A stretch of DNA of 64,000 nucleotides from Enhygromyxa salina. Its GTDB lineage: Bacteria; Myxococcota_A; Polyangia; Nannocystales; Nannocystaceae. The DNA lies in assembly GCF_000737335.2 (NCBI RefSeq), contig NZ_JMCC02000004.1:96375-160374 (forward strand). The letters run 5' to 3'. Below, piece after piece: positions 41,978-50,094 of the stretch. The notes below the pieces were generated by a model that was given only the letters and a program-made list of their open reading frames with translations, was not told the DNA's origin and made no database searches. Numbering within the stretch: the first letter of the stretch is position 1; each line of letters opens with the position of its first letter. The position numbers and the translations under genes are program-made.

Positions 41978-44332
41978 TCAGTCGGCTGCGGCCGCCCCGG
42001 TTGCGGACGGCGGGTCGTGCTCGTGCGCGTTCGAGATGCGCGCGCAGGTGTCCCACACGGCCGCCGCAAATTTGGGATCCGTCGCCGCAGCCGACATCGG
42101 TCGCGGCCGCAGCATGTGCAAGTACTCCCCAGCGTGGCCCGCGAGCGCGGGGGCGCAGGCCAGATAGTCAACCGGGGCGGACGCCTCCTCGGGCGACTTG
42201 AAGGTCAGCCGCATCAGCGGATCCAGCCACGGCCGCATCCACTTGGGGGCCTCGCGCGCGAGGCTGCTGGCGACCGGGCCGGGACATAGAATGTGGACCG
42301 CCAGCCATGGGATCGGCGAGCCTTGCTCACCCTCGGCGATCAGCTGGCGCAGGTGGACCCCGAGCGCGCACAGCTCGAGCTTGCTGCGGCCATACTCGCG
42401 CATGCCGTCGCGCACGCCGTATTTGAAGTAAGCACCGATCTCCTCCACCGAGGTTGGCGGGGCCGAGCGGTGCGCTTCGGAGCTGACGATCACGACCCGA
42501 GGCTGGGCGTCGTTGGTGGCGGCGGGCCGCAGCACCCCGTCCGCGATGAAGCGCCGCAGCAGCGTGGCGTTGGCGAGCACGTGGACCGCAAACATGACCT
42601 CGTAGCCCTGCGCGGACGGGCGGTCGCTCAGCGGCATCAGCCCCGCGTTGAGCACGACCACGTCGAGCCGAATGCCGTCTTTGCGCAGGGCCCCACACAG
42701 CTGATCAATGCTGTGGAGATCCGCGAGGTCGACGTGACGCATTGTGATGTTGGGGTTGCCGGTCTCGGCGATCAGCGTGTCCGCTGTGTCCGGGATCCCG
42801 CTGCGGCAGGCCAGGATCAGGGTGGCCCCGCGCCGGGCCAGCGACCGCGCCGTGGCCAAGCCCAGCCCCGTGTTTGCGCCGGTCACCAGGCACACCCGGC
42901 CATCCATACGGATTGAAGCATCGAGCGGCTTGAGGTCGCCCGCGCGCTTGCGCCTGAGGAGCAGATCGAACGCGCCGGTCAGCGTGGCCGCGATCGGGTT
43001 TTGGTGACCGACGCCCGTGGCTTTGGCGTCTTGGGTGGAGCCGGCTGCGCGCGCTGTGTGGGGCCGATTCTCTGACTCGTTCGCTGGCATGGCGGGGATG
43101 GATGACGTCGCTGGCATCTCGCGCAGGAACCCGAGCGTATCATTGACGCCCGCGGGTGACAGGCCGAAGTCGGAGAGCTCATAGCGATGCACGCCGTGCC
43201 GATTCACCTTGTTGGCGCCGTCGTGCTCGCGCATGCTGGCGACGACCGCGTCCGTGAGTTGCAGACCCGCCGCGGCGTAGATTCGCGCGACCTCGCCAAT
43301 TGGATCCTCGAGCAGGTCTGCATAGAGCACGTCGCACACGCGCAGCTGACCCTGCTCGCGGACCGAGCTTGCGCGCTGTCCAACATGGCGGATCTTCGCG
43401 AGCCAATGCTGCCCGACCTCGAGCGGATCAACCTGATCACTGAAGATGCCCCGCGCGTGCGCGACCATGCTGCAGAACGAGGCCGTGGTCGCCAGCGGGT
43501 CGCGGTGGGTCTGGACGATCGTCAGGTCAGCGAACACCTTGGCGAGCGTGTCGAGGTGCTCGAGGTGGTGCGGCGTCTTGAGCACCCACCGCAGCGCCGG
43601 CCGCTGCCACATGAGCAGCTGCATGCAGCGCGCGAGGTACTCGTACGCAAATTGGGGGTCCTGCGCCTGGGCCCACGCCGCGTAGGTGGGCACGTGCATG
43701 ATCGACTCCGGGGTCTGGCTGAGAAAGCACAGATCCAAGAGCAGAATGTCTTCTTCGGGCGCGTCGTACTCGATTGGATGCACGATGAAGAAGTCCGGCG
43801 CCATGTAGCTGGCCGCGCCCTGGGCAAGTCGGGCCCGGCGAATCCGCGTGGCCGCGCCGGTCCGACCCTCGGACTGGGTTGGCGCGGGACACAGGGCCTC
43901 CCAAGATCGCAGCGCCCGCGTGTCTGGATCCGCGGCGAGCAGCCGGTGGAGCTTGGTCGTGCCCGTGCGCTGAAACCCGGCGATGGCGATCACCGGACCC
44001 AGCTCGATCTCGTTGATCTCGGGGTGTTCAGTGAACCATTGCTCGATCCGCAGCCGGGTCTGCAGCGCCTCCAAAATCCGGGTGCGCTGGACCACGGCGC
44101 CAAGCGGGTTGAGCTTGGCTTCATGGGTCATGGACCACAGCAGCTGGCGCAGCGGCTCGCGGTAGCGGGGATCCCCAAAGTCCGACAGCCCGGTCTTGTC
44201 GCGGGCGGTCTGCTCGAGCTCGTCGATCTCGAACGGCCGCGCCGCGTGAAGCTGGCCAACCCGGTTGAACCAGCGCAGCGGCGCCGGCCGATGGGGGTTG
44301 GCGTAGTCGCGCGAGGTCTCGCGCGCGCTCAT
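41978..44332 (-). CDS. Sulfotransferase-short-chain dehydrogenase fusion
   Basis: 784 residues in one continuous frame. The N-terminal ~400 residues are a PAPS sulfotransferase family domain with the 5'-phosphosulfate loop (AIAGFQRTGTTKLHRLL) and a THRDPLATTAS 3'-phosphate motif. The C-terminal ~300 residues are a Rossmann short-chain dehydrogenase (VTGANTGLGLATA, NAGLM, VIVSSEAH with catalytic Ser, YGRSK with Tyr-x-x-x-Lys). Two enzymes fused this way could sulfate and oxidise or reduce the same lipid or sterol-like substrate; the substrate is unknown. The ATG overlaps the DUF1214 stop codon (ATGA at 44329-44332), so the pair is translationally coupled. Confidence 0.8.
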   Translation of the reverse strand: MSARETSRDYANPHRPAPLRWFNRVGQLHAARPFEIDELEQTARDKTGLSDFGDPRYREPLRQLLWSMTHEAKLNPLGAVVQRTRILEALQTRLRIEQWFTEHPEINEIELGPVIAIAGFQRTGTTKLHRLLAADPDTRALRSWEALCPAPTQSEGRTGAATRIRRARLAQGAASYMAPDFFIVHPIEYDAPEEDILLLDLCFLSQTPESIMHVPTYAAWAQAQDPQFAYEYLARCMQLLMWQRPALRWVLKTPHHLEHLDTLAKVFADLTIVQTHRDPLATTASFCSMVAHARGIFSDQVDPLEVGQHWLAKIRHVGQRASSVREQGQLRVCDVLYADLLEDPIGEVARIYAAAGLQLTDAVVASMREHDGANKVNRHGVHRYELSDFGLSPAGVNDTLGFLREMPATSSIPAMPANESENRPHTARAAGSTQDAKATGVGHQNPIAATLTGAFDLLLRRKRAGDLKPLDASIRMDGRVCLVTGANTGLGLATARSLARRGATLILACRSGIPDTADTLIAETGNPNITMRHVDLADLHSIDQLCGALRKDGIRLDVVVLNAGLMPLSDRPSAQGYEVMFAVHVLANATLLRRFIADGVLRPAATNDAQPRVVIVSSEAHRSAPPTSVEEIGAYFKYGVRDGMREYGRSKLELCALGVHLRQLIAEGEQGSPIPWLAVHILCPGPVASSLAREAPKWMRPWLDPLMRLTFKSPEEASAPVDYLACAPALAGHAGEYLHMLRPRPMSAAATDPKFAAAVWDTCARISNAHEHDPPSATGAAAAD

Positions 44333-45516
44333 GACAGCGCCTCGCGCTGCAGCTGGGCGAGGGGGACCACGCGCGTGCCCGGCTGCGGATGCTGCGTGGC
44401 GCGGACCCAGCGAAAGCACATCGTCCCCGACTCGTGGCCAAGGGTACGGATCCAGTTTGGCGAGCCGGGGTCCGCGTGGGCAACGACTATGCGCACGGAT
44501 CCATCGGACTCATATTCTGCGCTGTGCTTGTTCACGTGCACCTGAAAGTGGCGGTAGTCGAGGGACTCCATCCAATAATTGTTGAGCTGAAAATTCCAGT
44601 GCTCGCACGCGGGCGGCGTGACCTCTATGACCAGGGCTTGGTCGGGCGCGAGCGCCCAGTGTGAGTGATAGTAGACAATGTTTGGATCGCCGCCGGCCGC
44701 CGTTGATCGCTCGGGGTCGAACATGGGCAATTGATTGGAGTGGGACTTGAAGTCCCGCGCCCACTTGGCGAACAACAGCGAGGCCCCCGCGACCAGCGAG
44801 CTGGTCGCGCGCAGGCCCTCGTCGAGCATGGCGGGGGTCAGCGGCTGCGGGGTCGCGTCTTGGTCAATACACTCGATCGTCAGCTCTGCCGGCTGCTCGT
44901 TCGCGCGATCCAAGAAAGTCTGACGCACCACCAAGGTCCCGCTCTCGGGCGTCATGGGCAGCCAATTGCCCGGCTGCTCCGTCGCGCTGATGATGATCTC
45001 GAAGCTGCCGTCGTCCTCCACGTGTAGCTGCGAGCCCTCGATATAGCCGGTCGGTGGCATGCCGCCGCCCTGGCCATAGTGGCCGATCATGCTGCCAAAG
45101 CTGAGGTACGCGATCGTGTTGCGCTGGCCCCGAATCCGGTACTCGAGGGCGCCGCTGATCCGCGCCGTCTGGTAGTAATTGTCGGGGTTGTCGCTGCCCA
45201 TCTTCACGGTCTCGTGGACCACCCGATGCAAGACCGGCCGGGCTGGATCGGCGTATTCGACGAAGGCCTCGAGCCCCGCGCGGGTCAGCCGGGACAGGTA
45301 GCGGTAGCCCTCGGCTTGATCAAAGGGGGTCTGCGGCGTGCCCGGAAAGCTGAGCGACGCGCCAGCGGCCTTGAGCGTGTCGCAAAACTCGGCCCAGCTC
45401 TGTCCGCTCGTGATTCGGGCGGCGGCTTGGTCTTCGGGGGTCTGGCCCCGCAGCTCCATCCACCAACGCGAGGTCCGGCGATACTGATCCAAGGCAGTGA
45501 TGAGTGCGCGCCGCAT
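44329..45516 (-). CDS. DUF1214 domain protein
   Basis: 395 residues. The last ~110 residues match DUF1214 (NIVYYHSHWALAPDQALVIEVTPPACEHWNFQLNNYWMESLDYRHFQVHVNKHSAEYESDGSVRIVVAHADPGSPNWIRTLGHESGTMCFRWVRA). DUF1214 proteins often neighbour oxidoreductases and sulfotransferases; no reaction is established. It is the upstream partner of the fusion gene, overlapping by 4 bp. The ATG at 45516 is preceded at 7 nt by GTAAAC, a poor -10. Confidence 0.75.
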   Translation of the reverse strand: MRRALITALDQYRRTSRWWMELRGQTPEDQAAARITSGQSWAEFCDTLKAAGASLSFPGTPQTPFDQAEGYRYLSRLTRAGLEAFVEYADPARPVLHRVVHETVKMGSDNPDNYYQTARISGALEYRIRGQRNTIAYLSFGSMIGHYGQGGGMPPTGYIEGSQLHVEDDGSFEIIISATEQPGNWLPMTPESGTLVVRQTFLDRANEQPAELTIECIDQDATPQPLTPAMLDEGLRATSSLVAGASLLFAKWARDFKSHSNQLPMFDPERSTAAGGDPNIVYYHSHWALAPDQALVIEVTPPACEHWNFQLNNYWMESLDYRHFQVHVNKHSAEYESDGSVRIVVAHADPGSPNWIRTLGHESGTMCFRWVRATQHPQPGTRVVPLAQLQREALS

Positions 45517-45591
45517 CGCCGCGGTTTACCAGGTTGGACACACGATCTCCACGCGCCGCGGCTTGCGGTTGATCTCGCGCACGCGGTCTTG

Positions 45592-45597
45592 GATGAT
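45592..45597 (+). promoter_or_regulatory. Putative -10 element for a leaderless transcript
   Basis: GATGAT ends 6 nt before the ATG at 45604, with no Shine-Dalgarno. It is a weaker match than other examples. Confidence 0.35.
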
Positions 45598-45603
45598 CCG
45601 CCA

Positions 45604-46836
45604 ATGAGCAGCGAGATCCTCAGTCGGGCGGCCGCCCTGCGAGCCTGGGCGGGCCACCAGGGCTTCGGCGCGACCACGGATCGCAGCGCTCAGACGATCG
45701 CGAGCAAGCACACCTGGGTCCGGACGCTTGGCGGTGCGGATCCCTACTTCGCGTTGTTCGCTCGCGGGGCCGCGCCGCAGCTCGAGCCGATCTCCGCGGC
45801 CGTGCGCGCGGGCGAGCTGCGCGTGACGCCAGCCGTTCGCGGCTGCATGTACTTGGTCGCGGCCGAGCACGCAGATCTGGCCCTGAGCCTGGCCTACCAC
45901 GGCAGCAACAAGCGAAACCAACGCGACATCGAGAAGGCCGGCGGCACCGCCAAGCAGATCGACAAGACCGCCAAGGCGATCCTGCGCGCGCTCGAGGACG
46001 GGCCCCAGACCACCGCCGAGCTGCGCAAGGGCGCCGCGGCCAAGGCGATCGTGAGCTTTGGCGACAAGGGCAAGAAGGTGGGGCTGAGCTCGTCGCTGCC
46101 GATCGCGCTGCGCCAGCTCGAGTTCGACGGCGCGATCGAGCGGACCCCGATCGAGGGCCGGCTGGACACGGAGAGCTACCGCTGGTCGGTGCGCCAGACC
46201 AAGCTGACTCGCCACGCACCCGCGGACGCCGAGCGGGCGATCGCGGCGCTGTTCTTCGCGCACCACAGCCCCGCGAGCTTCGAGCACTTCGTGGCGTGGT
46301 CGGGGCTCGGCAAGAAGGTGGCGAAGGCGGCAATGGCCGAGCTCGACTTGGTTCAGGTCGAGGTTCAGACCCACGCCAACGAGCGCGAGCCCATGTGGGC
46401 GACCCCGGCCGCGATGAAGCTGGCCAACAGCAAGGCCAAGCCCAAGGGGGTCGCGCTGCTGGGGCTGCAGGATCTCTACTTGGTCGTGCGCGGCGGCCCG
46501 GCGGATGTGTGCCCGGCCGCCCACCTGGATCTCGAGATTCCGCGCTGGGGCCCGATGAGCGGCGGCTCGATCCGCGCGACCCAACACCCGCACCTGCGCG
46601 CGCTGCTCGTCAACGGGATGCTCGCGGGGTTTTGGGATGTCAACGCGAGCATGGACGAGCAGGTGCTCGCGTGGCTCGATGCCCCAAGCAAGACGGTCGC
46701 GCGCGCGGCCGAGAAGCAAGTTGCGGGGTTGCGCGGGTTCATGGCCACGCAGCTGGGCCACGCGAAGACCTTCTCGATCGACAGCGACGCGAAGATCAAC
46801 GCGCGACTCGAGCTGGTCCGCGGACTGGGTCGCTGA
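45604..46836 (+). CDS. Winged-helix DNA glycosylase-like (AlkZ/HTH_42) protein
   Basis: 410 residues, no signal peptide. The block RAGELRVTPAVRGCMYLVAAEHADLALSLA and the later DGPQTTAELRKGAA...IALRQLEFDGAIERTPIEG...RYRWS-type sequence fit the HTH_42/AlkZ family of winged-helix DNA glycosylases that open cross-links and remove alkylated bases. The Gln-x-Gln catalytic motif of AlkZ is not evident, so activity is doubtful. Followed by 20 nt, then the PI-PLC-like gene on the same strand. Confidence 0.55.
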   Translation: MSSEILSRAAALRAWAGHQGFGATTDRSAQTIASKHTWVRTLGGADPYFALFARGAAPQLEPISAAVRAGELRVTPAVRGCMYLVAAEHADLALSLAYHGSNKRNQRDIEKAGGTAKQIDKTAKAILRALEDGPQTTAELRKGAAAKAIVSFGDKGKKVGLSSSLPIALRQLEFDGAIERTPIEGRLDTESYRWSVRQTKLTRHAPADAERAIAALFFAHHSPASFEHFVAWSGLGKKVAKAAMAELDLVQVEVQTHANEREPMWATPAAMKLANSKAKPKGVALLGLQDLYLVVRGGPADVCPAAHLDLEIPRWGPMSGGSIRATQHPHLRALLVNGMLAGFWDVNASMDEQVLAWLDAPSKTVARAAEKQVAGLRGFMATQLGHAKTFSIDSDAKINARLELVRGLGR

Positions 46837-46844
46837 CTGCTTGC

Positions 46845-46850
46845 TACAAT
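46845..46850 (+). promoter_or_regulatory. Putative -10 element for a leaderless transcript
   Basis: TACAAT ends 6 nt before the ATG at 46857. It lies just after the stop codon of the preceding gene. Confidence 0.5.
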
Positions 46851-46856
46851 GCCAGG

Positions 46857-47873
46857 ATGAGTCGTCGCTTGGGTTCCCGCTGGTGTGGTGTGTTGATCGG
46901 CCTGGCGCTCGCGGCCGCGTGTACGGACGAGCCCACCGCCGAGGGTGAGACGGGGACCGAGACCAGCGGGGACGGGGACGGGGACGGGGATGGCGATCAT
47001 GGCGATGGCGATGGCGATGGCGACGGCGACGGAGATGGCGATCCCGGAGACGGAGACGGAGATGGAGATGGAGACGGCGGCCTCGCCTGCAGCGGTCACG
47101 TCGAGCTGTGCGATCGGCCCTACGACGAGGTCGTGTTCGCGGCCACCCACAACGCGCACTCCGCCTCCGACGAGGGCTTCTCGCAGTTCAACGCCAACCA
47201 CAAGCGCAACATCCCGACGCAGCTTCAAGACGGAGTGCGCGCGATGCTGATCGACACCTACTACGACGCGGACGACCCCACGAAGATCGTGCTGTGCCAC
47301 GGCCCGTGCTCGCTCGGCTCGACCCCGCACCTGGACGTGTTGACGAGCATGGTCGAGTTCCTGCAGGCCAACTCCGGCGAGCTGCTCACGTTGATCTACG
47401 AAGATCACGTGGACGCGGCGGATCTGGCCCTCGACTACGAGGCCACGGGCGCGATCGACCTGGTCTATACCCACGAAACCGGCCAGCCCTGGCCAACGCT
47501 AGGCGAGCTCGTGGCGGCGGACACCCGGTTGATCGTGACCGCCGAGCAGGGCGCAGCACCGCCCGCGTGGCACCACAACATCTGGGAGATCGGCTGGGAT
47601 ACCCCCTATGGTCCGCTCGACCCGGATGAGCTGTCGTGCGAGCTCAACCGGGGCTCGAGCGACAATGATCTGTTCTTGGTCAATCATTGGGTCAACAACG
47701 ACCTCGGCCTACCCTCGCCAGCGGACGCCGACGTCGTCAACGAGTATGAGTTCTTGCTGGCGCGGGCCCAGGAGTGCCAGGCGATGTGGGACCACCCGCC
47801 AAATTTCTTGGCGGTGGACTTTTACGAGCGCGGGGATCTGTTCGCGGTCGTCGAGACCCTCAACGGGTTCTAA
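46857..47873 (+). CDS. PI-PLC X-domain lipoprotein with Gly-Asp linker
   Basis: 338 residues. Signal peptide (GVLIGLALAAAC, lipobox AAAC), a ~45-residue GDGDGD linker, then a phosphatidylinositol-specific phospholipase C X-domain-like region: FAATHNAHSASDEGF (catalytic His), TQLQDGVRAMLIDTYYD, KIVLCHGPCSLG (second His), LTLIYEDHVDA. The bacterial group cleaves or binds phosphoinositide-like or other phosphodiester substrates without calcium; it lacks the eukaryotic Y domain. Its stop codon overlaps the convergent lipase-like gene by 4 bp. It may act on host or prey membrane lipid. Confidence 0.8.
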   Translation: MSRRLGSRWCGVLIGLALAAACTDEPTAEGETGTETSGDGDGDGDGDHGDGDGDGDGDGDGDPGDGDGDGDGDGGLACSGHVELCDRPYDEVVFAATHNAHSASDEGFSQFNANHKRNIPTQLQDGVRAMLIDTYYDADDPTKIVLCHGPCSLGSTPHLDVLTSMVEFLQANSGELLTLIYEDHVDAADLALDYEATGAIDLVYTHETGQPWPTLGELVAADTRLIVTAEQGAAPPAWHHNIWEIGWDTPYGPLDPDELSCELNRGSSDNDLFLVNHWVNNDLGLPSPADADVVNEYEFLLARAQECQAMWDHPPNFLAVDFYERGDLFAVVETLNGF

Positions 47874-49876
47874 TCAGGGTCGCAGGTGCCGTTGCAGAAG
47901 TTCTCGACGACCCCCGTGCGCAGGAATTGCTCGACCGTCAAGATCGCGTTGGGCACATCCGCCAACGCGCCGTGCGGGTCGCTGCCCTGGGTCATGGGCA
48001 CGTTGGTGATCGGGATCGGCGGCAGCCCAAAGTCGTACTCGATGAACACCGAACCCGAGTAGGGCTGCTCGACCTGGTCAATCCCAAACAGCGGCCGGAC
48101 CGCCGGGTTCAGCTGGGGGATACCGAGCTCGCGGGCCATGACGTGGGTGCCAAAGTTGGTGACCAGGTGATCGCCGATCGCACCCAGCATGATGACCTCG
48201 TGCGGCTGCGTGCCCGGGAGTGGATCGCTGATCACGTGGCGCGAGAACCCGGTTGGCTCGGACCGATCCCACAGGATCTGCATCAACTCGAACGCGATGC
48301 GCAGGTCCAGCTTGTCTTCGTAGGCGGCGTTCGAGAGGGTCGCGAGCGGGGTAAACGCCTCGCTGCGGTCGAGCAGCAGACCGTAGGGCTGCCCGGGGAC
48401 CCCAAGCACGCCCCGCTGCACGTCGGTGGTCAGCGCCATGTAGGTCGAGCCCATGATCCCGCCCAAGCTGGCCCCGAAGAAGTAGCTGCGATCGGCATCG
48501 ATCAACAACGGCTCCATGCTGGGCCCCATGATCTCGGGCGCGTCGGCGAACGACTCTCGCATCATTCGCATGGCCGAGAGCCCGTTGAACACACCTTGGC
48601 CAAGCCGATCGACGATCGTGGAGAAGTCATCGATTCGCGCGGACTGCAGAACGCTCGAGATCTGGCCCAGGTCTTGGTTCGACAGGCCCAACCACGTGGT
48701 CGCGAAGGGGACCAAGTTGTAGTCAATTGCCATGTCGCGCAGCAGCGAGTCGTCGACGTCTTGGTAGGAGCCAAACAGCCCGTGACCAAACTGCAAGAGC
48801 CCGGCCGGCTCGCTGAACGCCGAGGTTGGGATCAGGACCATGAAGGGGTATTCGGTGGTCGTGTTTGGCTCGGGGAGGCCGTCGGCGCCATAGGTGAACC
48901 GGCCTGCGGGGCCCGGCTCGTCGAGGTACAGCGGCACCAGCAGATCACCCGTGACGCGCATGGCGATGCCCGGGAAGGGGTCAATGTCGATCTTGGTGAT
49001 GTTGAATTGGGGGCCGGCGTCGAACATGGCCAGGCCCTCGTCGCGGACGTGGACCAGCCGCTCGGTGATGTTGGCATCGCTGGCGGTCGTGAAGTCCCAC
49101 GCCAGCTGTAGGTCCGCGCGGCCGATCCCCGCGTCGCCAAGCCGCATGAAAATGTCCGCGTAGAGGCCCCGGCGCTGCTCGATGGTGTCATCATCGCTGG
49201 GGCTGATGTCGCGCAGCGCGGCGAACCCCGAGCTTGCTTCGATCAGCGCGCCGCCCTGATCCACGAGGCCGCGGATCGCAACAATGTAGCGGGTGTTTGG
49301 ATCCAAGCGCACGGCGGGCCGGATCATGAACGCGCGCCGGCCGTCGTCGCCGTGCGACATGTCGAGCTCGGCCCAGTGCGGCACGCGCTCGCCGGAGTCC
49401 GCGTCGAGCAGGATCGTTGGCGAGTCGTCCGACAGCGACACTTCAATTGTGACCGGTGTGGGCAGGCCCTGAATCGACACATTCGGGAAGTAGGTCAGCA
49501 ACGCGCTCCCAGGCGAGAACCCGTCGCTGTCCAGCCACACGTCGGGATCGGGCTGGTAGCCGTCACCCTCGGGCACCAGCGCCTCCGTGAACGCGAGCCG
49601 CCGCCCGGTCGGCGAGTCGGGGTCGTCGATCGTGAACACGTTGTTCGGGAAGGGCAGGCCGCACAAGTCCGGGACCAGCGGATCGCAGTCCAGGGTGGGC
49701 CACGCGACGAAGGGATCGACCTCGGTGCTGTCGCCGTCACCGTCGCCGGTTGTGGTGTCGCTGGTCTCGGTGCCGGTTCCGTCGCTCGTGTCCGCGGGGG
49801 TGTCGTCGGTGCACGCGAACAGGATGGTCAGCGAGCTAGCGAGCAGGAGCGTCCGAGGCAGGGCAGGAGAGGTCAT
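47870..49876 (-). CDS. Alpha/beta-hydrolase lipoprotein (bacterial lipase-like)
   Basis: 668 residues. Signal peptide ending in LFAC, a Thr/Asp-rich spacer (TSDTTTGDGDGDST), an Ig-like N-terminal part (PLVPDLCGLPFPNNVFTIDDPDSPTGRRL; ...ALLTYFPNVSIQGL), and an alpha/beta-hydrolase with the nucleophile elbow GASLGG. It resembles the bacterial virulence-factor lipase type; the acid and His of the triad are not securely placed. Probably exported and membrane-tethered. The last 4 bp overlap the convergent PI-PLC-like gene. GATGCT lies 6 nt before the ATG. Confidence 0.65.
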   Translation of the reverse strand: MTSPALPRTLLLASSLTILFACTDDTPADTSDGTGTETSDTTTGDGDGDSTEVDPFVAWPTLDCDPLVPDLCGLPFPNNVFTIDDPDSPTGRRLAFTEALVPEGDGYQPDPDVWLDSDGFSPGSALLTYFPNVSIQGLPTPVTIEVSLSDDSPTILLDADSGERVPHWAELDMSHGDDGRRAFMIRPAVRLDPNTRYIVAIRGLVDQGGALIEASSGFAALRDISPSDDDTIEQRRGLYADIFMRLGDAGIGRADLQLAWDFTTASDANITERLVHVRDEGLAMFDAGPQFNITKIDIDPFPGIAMRVTGDLLVPLYLDEPGPAGRFTYGADGLPEPNTTTEYPFMVLIPTSAFSEPAGLLQFGHGLFGSYQDVDDSLLRDMAIDYNLVPFATTWLGLSNQDLGQISSVLQSARIDDFSTIVDRLGQGVFNGLSAMRMMRESFADAPEIMGPSMEPLLIDADRSYFFGASLGGIMGSTYMALTTDVQRGVLGVPGQPYGLLLDRSEAFTPLATLSNAAYEDKLDLRIAFELMQILWDRSEPTGFSRHVISDPLPGTQPHEVIMLGAIGDHLVTNFGTHVMARELGIPQLNPAVRPLFGIDQVEQPYSGSVFIEYDFGLPPIPITNVPMTQGSDPHGALADVPNAILTVEQFLRTGVVENFCNGTCDPD

Positions 49877-50082
49877 CGGCGGAGCATCGCACAGGGTGCC
49901 GGTGCCTGGGGAGTCTCGCCGTCAACCGTCGGTGGGCTGCCGGATTCAGGCGCGGTTCGAGTTCCTTGCTTCGACCGGCAGCTTCCTATTCGGGCGTGTG
50001 GGCACGCGACGCAGATGCTGAGGGGGTGGCCGTGACCCATGTCGCGTGTGCGATCTCACGAGTTGATGGTGCGGTTCGCGTG

Positions 50083-50088
50083 TACCAT
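50083..50088 (+). promoter_or_regulatory. Putative -10 element for a leaderless transcript
   Basis: TACCAT ends 6 nt before the ATG at 50095. Confidence 0.5.
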
Positions 50089-50094
50089 TGTGTC

